Source of the DNA: Treponema sp.
Lineage (GTDB): Bacteria > Spirochaetota > Spirochaetia > Treponematales > Breznakiellaceae
Length of the DNA: 7,583 nucleotides
NCBI GenBank assembly: GCA_031284195.1
Contig: JAITAI010000118.1
Location: 1 to 7,583 of the forward strand
Direction: 5' to 3'
Positions 1-5,755 of the stretch are shown one piece after another. A program made the position numbers and the translations under genes. How positions within the stretch are numbered: the stretch's first letter is position 1; each line of letters opens with the position of its first letter. Below the pieces are notes generated by a model that worked only from the letters and a program-made list of their open reading frames with translations, had not been told where the DNA came from and searched no databases.

Positions 1-307
1 GGTTTTGCAAGTACCCAGGATACACGCATAGAAACGTGAGGGAGGAAGGTGGAGACGAGGGGTTTTCATCTTTTTCTTTCAAAAAGAGCGGTACAGTTCT
101 GTAAAACAGAGGGATTACACCCCAGATGAGCCCCAGGAATTACGGCGATAGCCATAAACCTTGGTTGTGCGGAATGACCGGTTGGCTTTATCAGACGGCA
201 GGGCCCCGGGGTAATGAGCCGTTCCTGTGGAACGAGCCGAACCTTTGCAGGTACGGCCGGTTCTATACTGCTATGGGTTTATCTTTGCGGAGACTAAGCG
301 CCTATGA
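1..307. other. Gene-poor stretch downstream of rfuD
   Basis: I see no gene, tRNA or known RNA family here that I can support. A 61-codon open frame at 126-311 on the plus strand has an odd Trp/Arg/Pro-rich composition, no convincing ribosome binding site, and runs into the rfuD stop codon from the opposite side, so it is probably chance. The first 39 bases could be the tail of a plus-strand gene entering from the left, but too little is visible. A perfect hairpin (CGTTCC-TGT-GGAACG, 220-234) has no T-tract, so it is not a standard terminator for rfuD. A second short inverted repeat, TCTGT-AAA-ACAGA, lies near 98-111. Confidence 0.5.
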
Positions 308-1183
308 TTAAACCGGCTTCCCCTTTTTCTTAATACCGCAGGATAGGGTATAGAGGACTAAGGCGAAGGCTGCAGGAACCCCTAAGAGGGCCGTAGCAGA
401 AAGTCCTCCCCAGCCTTGAATGCCCAGTCCAATATGTTCGGCTAAGGCAAATACCAAGGCGGCCAGCATCGTTCCTCCCACGCGACGGAAACCCAGGTAT
501 ACCCCGGCTAAGGCTATCCAGCCCCGTCCCGCCACCCCTCCGGGGGCATAGACCCCTACCCTAAAGGTCAGAGCTGCACCGGCTAAGGCGGCAAGAAAAG
601 CCGCTGCAGCCCAGGCCCCTGCCTGGTATTGGTCGGGACGAATACCCCGTTCCCTGGCAGCCTCCGGGGAAGCCCCAGAAGCCCGCAAGCGCAGCCCTAG
701 AACGCTTCTGTTAATGATGAGGCTGGCGATGCTGCTGCTTACCCAGGCCACATACACAAAGGGAAGGTGCCCTGAAAGCAGTCCCAAAACAGGAATACCT
801 TCCACCAGGGGAAGCGATACCGGACCGGGTATGGATATGCCCGGATTCCGTAAGACCCCCTTGGTACCAAACCAGGTAATAGAAAGGGCATCAGTAACAC
901 CTCCGGCAGCTAGATTCAGGGCAAGCCCTACGATGAAGGGGTTGGCTCTGGTACGTTTGACAAACCAGGCCAAGGCCCAGCCGCAGAGGGCCGCCATCAG
1001 CGCGGTGATACTGGAACCGAAGAAAACCGATCCGGTCTGAATCGCCATAATCCAGGCAAAGAAAGCCCCCAAGGTCATAAAACCTTCGATGAAGATCCCC
1101 AGGGCTCCGGATAACTCGGTAAACAAGGCCCCCAGGCTTGCCAGCATGAGCGGGGCAGCCGCAGTGCATACACTGGAAATCAT
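308..1183 (-). CDS. rfuD: Riboflavin ABC transporter permease RfuD
   Basis: Second membrane-spanning subunit of a BMP-family (PnrA/YufQ-type) ABC importer, inferred to carry riboflavin across the inner membrane. The 291-residue protein is highly hydrophobic, with about eight membrane segments. Family landmarks are visible: the N-terminal PLMLASLGALFTELSGALG stretch (residues 11-29) leading into IFIEGFMTLGAFF, the NPFIVGLALN segment at 81-90, and the cytoplasmic loop GLRLRASGASPEAARERGI at 163-181, which probably contacts the ATPase. The C-terminus is basic (KKKGK). The ATG at 1183 lies 2 nt after the rfuC stop, with AGGA seven bases upstream inside the end of rfuC, so translation is probably coupled. 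This is the last gene of the operon. The family is certain. The substrate is inferred from the FMN riboswitch upstream and from RfuABCD of Treponema pallidum. Confidence 0.87.
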   Translation of the reverse strand: MISSVCTAAAPLMLASLGALFTELSGALGIFIEGFMTLGAFFAWIMAIQTGSVFFGSSITALMAALCGWALAWFVKRTRANPFIVGLALNLAAGGVTDALSITWFGTKGVLRNPGISIPGPVSLPLVEGIPVLGLLSGHLPFVYVAWVSSSIASLIINRSVLGLRLRASGASPEAARERGIRPDQYQAGAWAAAAFLAALAGAALTFRVGVYAPGGVAGRGWIALAGVYLGFRRVGGTMLAALVFALAEHIGLGIQGWGGLSATALLGVPAAFALVLYTLSCGIKKKGKPV

Positions 1184-1185
1184 GC

Positions 1186-2241
1186 CTAAGTCCTGCGCCT
1201 TACCAGGGGAGGGGTAACATGAACCGTGGTCAGGAGCAACACCGCGGCCTGAATGAATGCGGCAGTTTCAAAGTTGAGTCCTGTAGCCAACAGCGCTGCA
1301 TCAGAACCAGCTTTGAGCGCGCCGTAGACTAAGGCCGCAGGGATCAACGCCAGGGGACGGTTCCGGGCAATGAGGGCCACCGCGATGGAGGACCAGCCCA
1401 GACCGCCGGGAAAACCCAGGTGGCAACGCCCGTAGGTTCCTGCCACCGCAAAAAAGCCGGTAAGACCCCCCAAGGCTCCTGCAACACTCATGGCCGGTAC
1501 CCAAGAGCCCTCTGGCTCGATACCTCCATACCGGGCAAAAGCCGGAGCTGCGCCGGCGATGTTAAACCGGTATCCCCAAATGGTCCTATTGATAAAGAGG
1601 TGCCCGGCCATGATGAGGAACACCGCAAAGATGAAGGAAATCGAAAGGCTTGAGGGAGGCAAGAGGCGAAGGAGCAGCTGGTGTTCAGCAATGGGCGCCA
1701 TGGCCAAGAGATTTCCCTGAGGATCCCGTAAAGGGCCTGCAATGAGGTAATCCGCCACTGGGGTGAGGGCCTGGGTAAGCAGGAAGGAACTGATAAGCTC
1801 ATGGGCGCCGAAACCCTTTTTGAGGAAACCTGTCAGGGCCCCCAAAGCGCCTCCAATACCCAAAGCCATAAGCCCGGCAAGGCCAAGGGCGCCCCCTCCC
1901 AGGAAACGTTCCCCCTTGAGCAGTACCACTGATGCGGCCAAACCCCCTAAATAAATCTGGCCTTCCCCTCCTAGATTGAAACAGCCTCCCCGGAATGCGA
2001 TGGTCATGCCCAAGGACGCGGTGAGTAACAGTCCGATATGATCCAGGGTATTCCCCAGAAACCAAGGAGAGGACCAGGGACCCAGGAAAAAGGCCCGGAT
2101 GGTTTTTGTGGGAGCCGGTGCATTGAACCCCATGATGAGGAGGATCAAAAGGAGCGCCCCTCCCAGGGCAATCAAGGCCCCAAAAACCGGTCCTGGGATG
2201 AGCTGCCGATACCCCGTTTGAGTGCCCTCATACCGCCTCAT
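1186..2241 (-). CDS. rfuC: Riboflavin ABC transporter permease RfuC
   Basis: First permease subunit of the importer (YufP/NupB-type), 351 residues from the chosen start. An N-terminal membrane helix (about 14-38) is followed by a periplasmic segment and a core of roughly eight helices. Family motifs are FNLGGEGQIYLGG at 88-100 (usual form FNIGAEGQ), GYRFNIAGAAPAFARYGGI at 223-241, and LGWSSIAVALIARNRPLAL at 281-299. The open frame extends upstream to 2283, but I start at 2241 because AGGAGG (2252-2257) sits nine bases before that ATG and the hydrophobic N-terminus follows naturally. With this start the gene overlaps the end of rfuB by 14 nt, a sign of translational coupling. Two different permeases side by side imply a heterodimeric channel. 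The substrate is inferred from context. Confidence 0.87.
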   Translation of the reverse strand: MRRYEGTQTGYRQLIPGPVFGALIALGGALLLILLIMGFNAPAPTKTIRAFFLGPWSSPWFLGNTLDHIGLLLTASLGMTIAFRGGCFNLGGEGQIYLGGLAASVVLLKGERFLGGGALGLAGLMALGIGGALGALTGFLKKGFGAHELISSFLLTQALTPVADYLIAGPLRDPQGNLLAMAPIAEHQLLLRLLPPSSLSISFIFAVFLIMAGHLFINRTIWGYRFNIAGAAPAFARYGGIEPEGSWVPAMSVAGALGGLTGFFAVAGTYGRCHLGFPGGLGWSSIAVALIARNRPLALIPAALVYGALKAGSDAALLATGLNFETAAFIQAAVLLLTTVHVTPPLVRRRT

Positions 2242-3889
2242 GTACTGAGCCCTCCTGAGTACTACCCACCATGGCCTGACCAATACGCCTTTTGTATACC
2301 TCTATAGGCAGGATTCCCCTTTTACCAGGATCCAGGGTAATCCGGGCGGAAAATTCGCCGTTCCGTAATACCAGAATGGTATCTGACACGGCTATCAACT
2401 CCTCCACATCGGTGGAAAAGAGGATCACCCCCCTTCCTGGTTTAACATACCGGCGTAGTTCCTCGGTCAAGCGCTCCCGGTTTTTTCGATCCAAACCCCA
2501 GCCTGGTTCTGCCAAGATCAGGAGGGAGGTCTTTTCCGCCAATTCCCGGGCCAGCAGGATCCGCTGCAGCATACCCCCGGAAAAAGCATCGGCCCTGGTT
2601 TTAAAGGACCCCGCAACCTGGGCCTGGTCCATGATGCGGGCAGCCCACGCATCGAGAAACCCTTGTTCCATGATGCCCCATTTTCCCCAAAGCCCCCTGC
2701 GGGAACGGCGATGGGCGTGAATGATAATGCTGTCTTGCAGGGGCAGTTGGGGAGCTAAGGCGCTGCCGATTCTATCTGCACTCAGGTAGGCCCCTCCAGC
2801 CTCACGAAAGGTATGGATCCCCTTTCCCGCCAGTTCCCGGTCATGGAGCCTTATGGTTCCCCTGGAAGGCGCAAGAAAGCCACTCATGGCTAATTCCAAG
2901 GTTTCAAGCCCGCTGTCCCGAACTCCGGCAATCCCGAGGATGGTACCTGGGAAGAGCTCTAAGTCGATCTGGCGTATGAAGGGTCTCCCCGGGACTTCTA
3001 CGGAAAGCCCTTGCACGACCAGAAGGGGCTTTGAAGATATGCCGCTGCAAGGACTAGGAAGGGACCGATTATGGGAAATATCCGCACTGCAGGCCCGGTC
3101 TTCTACCGGTCCACTTTTCTTTTGGTGGTCTATACCGAACATGAGGGCCTGTAAGGTTTCATTCCGAAGGGACCGGGCGGCTTGGCTCGTCTGGGTTTTT
3201 CCCTTCCGCAAGACCGTTACCCGGTCGGCAATAGCCATAGTTTCTTCCAGTTTATGCGAGATCAGCGCCAACCCTTTTCCTTCCTTTTTGAGCAGCCTAA
3301 AGAGCTCAAAAAGCCCTTCGGTTTCTCCTGGGGTAAGGACCGCAGTAGGCTCGTCGAAGATCAGGTACTGGGTCTGCCGAAGCAAGAGGGCGAGGACCGC
3401 GGTTTTCTGTCGCTGGCTTACGGTGAGATCCTTTGTATCCCGCTCAAGGGGCAGCTCAAAACCCCAGCGTTCCGAAAGGCTACGGACCTGATTACGGGCC
3501 TTTCGAGGGTGCAAAAACCAAGGGAACCCTGGTTCTGCGCCGAGTATGCAGGCTTCCCAAACTTTAAACCCCGGGGTTAAGTGGGGATGCTGACGGACCA
3601 TACCGATACCCAAGGCCAAGGCATCTGCCGGGCTTGTAAAGTGCCGATCCTTCATATCTACCAGTATTCTACCGGCAGTAGGGGTCATATACCCTGCCAT
3701 GATGTGCATCAGGGTGGATTTCCCCGCACCGTTTTCTCCTAGTAAAGCATGTATCTCAGCCCTATGGAGATCAAAGTCAGTATTATCCAGGGCATGAACC
3801 CCATTAGCAGGAAAATATTTCTGTATACCCTGTAACTGTACACCCTTGGGTTGTACCGCTTGTAAGGGGAGCCCCTGTGTACTTACCAT
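2228..3889 (-). CDS. rfuB: Riboflavin ABC transporter ATPase RfuB (two fused nucleotide-binding domains)
   Basis: Energising subunit of the importer, 553 residues, with two ABC domains in one chain as usual for BMP/sugar-type transporters. Domain 1 has Walker A GENGAGKST (51-59), a Q-loop at Q100, signature region LTVSQRQK (155-162), Walker B YLIFDEPTA (175-183) and the switch His in LISHKLEE (H212). Domain 2 begins about residue 287. Its Walker A position reads GIAGVRDSGLETL (319-331) without the P-loop lysine, as is common in the second half of this family. It has an intact signature FSGGMLQR (436-443) and a Walker B-like LLILAEPGWGLD (456-467). A linker of about 30 residues (256-286), rich in Ser and charged residues, joins the domains. 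The ATG at 3889 follows TAAGG, in which the rfuA stop overlaps the ribosome binding site, with a 7-nt gap between the genes. Confidence 0.9.
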   Translation of the reverse strand: MVSTQGLPLQAVQPKGVQLQGIQKYFPANGVHALDNTDFDLHRAEIHALLGENGAGKSTLMHIMAGYMTPTAGRILVDMKDRHFTSPADALALGIGMVRQHPHLTPGFKVWEACILGAEPGFPWFLHPRKARNQVRSLSERWGFELPLERDTKDLTVSQRQKTAVLALLLRQTQYLIFDEPTAVLTPGETEGLFELFRLLKKEGKGLALISHKLEETMAIADRVTVLRKGKTQTSQAARSLRNETLQALMFGIDHQKKSGPVEDRACSADISHNRSLPSPCSGISSKPLLVVQGLSVEVPGRPFIRQIDLELFPGTILGIAGVRDSGLETLELAMSGFLAPSRGTIRLHDRELAGKGIHTFREAGGAYLSADRIGSALAPQLPLQDSIIIHAHRRSRRGLWGKWGIMEQGFLDAWAARIMDQAQVAGSFKTRADAFSGGMLQRILLARELAEKTSLLILAEPGWGLDRKNRERLTEELRRYVKPGRGVILFSTDVEELIAVSDTILVLRNGEFSARITLDPGKRGILPIEVYKRRIGQAMVGSTQEGSVHEAV

Positions 3890-3896
3890 AGAAGCC

Positions 3897-4982
3897 TTAT
3901 TCCTCCAAACGCAAGACCCCTGAACGGATCTGCTCTATCAAGATCCGCTGCTTTTCCCGGATAGGGGCGCTTACGGAAGCCTGATAATCCGGATCCGCCT
4001 CAATAAAATCAACGTATCCTTCGGCGACTCCTACAAGTTCTGCCTTGCCAAAGGGGAGAGCGCCCTCTAAGAACCGGATGGTTTGTTCGTAAGCAGCCTT
4101 ATTCTGGTAAATTACCGCGCTTCCTACCACCGTCCCCGGCCGTACCCCGTAGCCATTGGTATCAAACCAGACTACCTTGGCCCCTGCTTCAAAAGCCGCC
4201 TGAACCACCCCCTCGTTGGCTCCGCCGGCAATACTGAGGATTACCTTTACCCCTCCCCGTATCATGTCCGCGGCGAGCTCTGCGCCTTTACCTGCATCAA
4301 ACCAGTTCCCCACTACTCGAAAATCCACGGTACACTGCGGATCTACCTGCTGCGCTCCTTCCCGGTAAGCCGGCAGTATCACCTCGTTCATGGCAGGGTA
4401 TTCCTGACCTGCCACCAAACCGACCCGCATGGCCGGACTTCCTTCGTACCCGGCTTCCCCTGCCACTAGGGCCGCGATATGCCCCGCCATATATGCCTGT
4501 TCCCGTTGCTTGTACCGCAGGGTGTAGACCTGGGGGTTTCCTGCAAGGGTTCCATCTAAAAGGAGAAACCGCTGTTTCGGAAATTTGGCGGATACCGAAG
4601 CGGCAAGAGCAGGAAGCGATGGATTAGAAGACACGATAAGATCGTAGCTCTCTGAGGCTGCCAAGGCAGTGATCCGGCCTTCCCATTCGGCCTGGTTAAA
4701 ACCGCCTTCAATAACCGTAACCGTAACCCTGCGCTCAGCAGTACTTTTTTCCGCAGCCGCCTGTTTGACCCCTTCTGCCAACATCTCATAGAGAGGACTT
4801 CCAGACATGACTCCAGGAATGAATACTGCGATAGCAGGATGGAGCGCCCTGTCTCCTGATCCTTTCCTGGATTCATCTTTGCTTCCTAGACCAAAACCCT
4901 GGATGCCGCCTACCCATACAAGCAGCGAAAAAACCAACATAATTCGCTGTATACACCGGTATTTCCGATCGTGCGGTTTCAT
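3897..4982 (-). CDS. rfuA: Riboflavin-binding BMP-family protein RfuA
   Basis: Substrate-binding subunit of the importer, 361 residues, with the two-lobed BMP/PnrA fold typical of spirochaete RfuA and TmpC/PnrA proteins. Visible landmarks are the start of the first lobe, IAVFIPGVMSGSPLYEML (51-68), the hinge-region helix YKQREQAYMAGHIAAL (157-172), VGNWFDAGKGAELAADMI (224-241), the turn AGGANEGVVQAA (252-263) and VWFDTNG (271-277). The N-terminus has basic residues and a hydrophobic stretch (about 14-30) but no cysteine after it, so no lipobox is present. The only nearby Cys (residue 10) lies before the hydrophobic core. The open frame continues upstream to 5144, but that part is translated riboswitch. 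The ATG at 4982 has AAGGAGG five bases upstream and gives a signal-like N-terminus. Riboflavin is inferred from the FMN riboswitch. A purine nucleoside ligand is the main alternative. Confidence 0.86.
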   Translation of the reverse strand: MKPHDRKYRCIQRIMLVFSLLVWVGGIQGFGLGSKDESRKGSGDRALHPAIAVFIPGVMSGSPLYEMLAEGVKQAAAEKSTAERRVTVTVIEGGFNQAEWEGRITALAASESYDLIVSSNPSLPALAASVSAKFPKQRFLLLDGTLAGNPQVYTLRYKQREQAYMAGHIAALVAGEAGYEGSPAMRVGLVAGQEYPAMNEVILPAYREGAQQVDPQCTVDFRVVGNWFDAGKGAELAADMIRGGVKVILSIAGGANEGVVQAAFEAGAKVVWFDTNGYGVRPGTVVGSAVIYQNKAAYEQTIRFLEGALPFGKAELVGVAEGYVDFIEADPDYQASVSAPIREKQRILIEQIRSGVLRLEE

Positions 4983-4987
4983 AAAAA

Positions 4988-4994
4988 CCTCCTT
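4988..4994 (-). promoter_or_regulatory. Ribosome binding site that fixes the rfuA start
   Basis: On the minus strand GAAGGAGG is followed by five bases (TTTTT) and the ATG at 4982. The motif is nearly perfect. It decides the start over the in-frame ATG at 5144, which lies inside the riboswitch. Confidence 0.85.
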
Positions 4995-5015
4995 CAGGCT
5001 ACTTTGGGGGGTAAT

Positions 5016-5040
5016 AAAAAACCCCGGATGAAATCCAGGG
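5016..5040 (-). terminator. Intrinsic terminator in the rfuA leader
   Basis: On the minus strand CCCTGGAT-TTC-ATCCGGGG forms an eight-pair stem (one G-U) with a three-base loop, followed directly by six Ts. It lies between the FMN aptamer and the rfuA ribosome binding site, so it would stop transcription before the operon. Ten bases of its loop and 3' arm (5024-5033) complement the 3' end of the aptamer, which makes it conditional. This is a standard transcription-attenuation layout for FMN riboswitches. Confidence 0.85.
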
Positions 5041-5099
5041 TATAGGTGAAGAGGCAAGACTTCCGAAACTTTCTCATGGTCATGGGAATCACGAAAGCT

Positions 5100-5266
5100 C
5101 AATTTTCTTCCATCCGGACTGTACCGTCGGCACCGGAATCTCACCGGTTCAGTTTAGGGTTTTTTCTATGCTTTCCTTAAAAACCCTAAAGTCGCGGGCT
5201 ATACCGCCGGTTGGGAATGGCGCTCTACCATCGTAATGGTATGCACGCACCCGACCCTGAAAATCG
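5100..5266 (-). ncRNA. FMN riboswitch (RFN element)
   Basis: The minus strand carries the conserved RFN blocks in order: AGGGTCGGGTG near the 5' end, CATTCCCAACCGGCGGTATAGCCCGCGA, GGTGAGATTCCGGTGCCGACGGTACAGTCCGGATGGAAG near the 3' end, quoted only in part here: ACCGGCGGTATAG, GATTCCGGTGCCGACGGTA and AGTCCGGATGGAAG. The closing stem P1 pairs CGATTTTC (5259-5266) with GAAAATTG (5100-5107). Two peripheral stems are extended: TACCAT-TACG-ATGGTA (5226-5241) inside the P2 arm, and a 12-pair helix TTTAGGGTTTTT/AAAAACCCTAAA (5153-5164 with 5179-5190). The element senses cytoplasmic FMN and is placed to control the riboflavin importer downstream through the terminator at 5016-5040. Confidence 0.95.
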
Positions 5267-5273
5267 TATTTTC

Positions 5274-5302
5274 AACATACTACGTTTATCCGGTGAAGTC
5301 AA
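5274..5302 (-). promoter_or_regulatory. Sigma70-type promoter of the rfu operon
   Basis: On the minus strand TTGACT (5297-5302) and TATGTT (5274-5279) are separated by exactly 17 bases. Transcription would begin near 5267, right at the base of riboswitch stem P1, giving a leader of about 285 nt. The fit to the aptamer boundary supports the call. Neither hexamer is a perfect consensus. Confidence 0.65.
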
Positions 5303-5524
5303 GGGAACCCATTACCTCAAGGCCATGCCGTGGAAAAAGAGAAACCCCCTTGATCCGGGACTCCACGTACCGGCCCCTTAGGGGCAAGGGCCTTGTATAG
5401 TACAAAAATGGTAAAAAGACCTTGCCTTTAGAGTATAAAAATTTTATGCTATACCCTGCTTTTATACGGTACTGTTCACCGGCGGTTTTGGGGCAATGCT
5501 GCAGGAACATTAGGTATTGTTTAT
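5303..5524. other. Divergent intergenic region with inverted repeats and a possible plus-strand promoter
   Basis: No gene is supported here. The stretch is AT-rich around 5393-5467 and holds several perfect inverted repeats: GCCCC-TTA-GGGGC (5373-5385), GGCAAGG with CCTTGCC (5383-5389 and 5420-5426), TTGTA-TAG-TACAA (5393-5405), and GTATAAAA with TTTTATAC (5433-5440 and 5460-5467). A weak plus-strand promoter candidate is TTGCCT (5422-5427), 17 bases, TATGCT (5445-5450), which would serve the genes to the right. It matches consensus at four of six positions in each box. The short symmetric sequences overlapping it are possible operators, but this is inference only. Confidence 0.4.
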
Positions 5525-5737
5525 ATGCACCAAAAAAGGAGCTATGGTGAGGGGTGTTCCCCTGTCCTGGGGAGGGGCCCTCTGTTCTTGGATAAGGGTC
5601 TTATGCGAGCGGACAAGGGTCTTATGCACCAGGATAAGGGTCTTATGCGAGCGGATAAAGGTATTATGCATCAGGATAAAGGTCTTATGCGAGCGGATAA
5701 GAACGCTATCCTCTTGGATAGCGGCATAGCTGTTTAG
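5525..5737 (+). CDS. Possible small heptapeptide-repeat protein
   Basis: I do not recognise this 70-residue open frame and am unsure it is translated. Residues 23-57 are five tandem seven-residue units alternating DKGLMRA and DKGLMHQ (one DKGIMHQ), followed by degenerate DKNAILL and DSGIAV. When the second and fourth DNA units are compared in this frame, the changes are synonymous or Leu to Ile, while in the overlapping plus frame most change the amino acid, which mildly favours this frame. Against it, the ATG at 5525 has only a weak TAGG ten bases upstream. The frame ends 18 nt before the next gene. The same array also keeps another plus frame and a minus frame open, since 21 is a multiple of three. 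Confidence 0.35.
   Translation: MHQKRSYGEGCSPVLGRGPLFLDKGLMRADKGLMHQDKGLMRADKGIMHQDKGLMRADKNAILLDSGIAV
5591..5716 (+). repeat. Tandem array of 21-bp repeats
   Basis: Five 21-bp units begin at 5591, 5612, 5633, 5654 and 5675, with a degenerate sixth at 5696. Units 1 and 3 are identical, unit 5 differs from them at one base, and units 2 and 4 end in CACCAG or CATCAG instead of GCGAGCG, so the higher-order period is 42 bp. Each unit carries a near-palindromic core, ATAAGGGTCTTAT in the best copies (ATAAG-GGT-CTTAT). The cores recur every 21 bp, about two turns of B-DNA. There are no unique spacers between units, so this is not a CRISPR array. Confidence 0.92.
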
Positions 5738-5740
5738 CAT

Positions 5741-5750
5741 AAAAAGGAGG
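5741..5750 (+). promoter_or_regulatory. Strong ribosome binding site of the 217-residue protein
   Basis: AAAAAGGAGG ends five bases before the ATG at 5756. It makes this start unambiguous and shows that the gene is meant to be translated well. Confidence 0.85.
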
Positions 5751-5755
5751 TTCGT

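Noticed and set aside
2242..2283. Longer rfuC start at 2283
   Set aside because: It would overlap rfuB by 56 nt and has no clear ribosome binding site, while AGGAGG precedes the ATG at 2241.
2853..3580. Plus-strand open frames of 212 and 132 codons
   Set aside because: They are opposite rfuB, whose ABC motifs prove the minus strand is coding. Their composition (Ser/Arg-rich) is typical of antisense shadow.
308..4982. Purine nucleoside (PnrA-type) or sugar transporter
   Set aside because: The protein family alone would allow a nucleoside importer, but the FMN riboswitch directly ahead of the operon and the RfuABCD gene order favour riboflavin. Kept only as an alternative.
4983..5144. N-terminal extension of the rfuA frame up to an ATG at 5144
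   Set aside because: The added 54 codons are translated riboswitch and terminator sequence. The strong ribosome binding site and signal-like N-terminus belong to the ATG at 4982.
5286..5510. 74-codon minus-strand open frame upstream of the rfu promoter
   Set aside because: No ribosome binding site, no recognisable pattern, and it runs into the rfu promoter.
5591..5716. CRISPR array
   Set aside because: The units are contiguous with no unique spacers, the period is only 21 bp and no cas gene is near.
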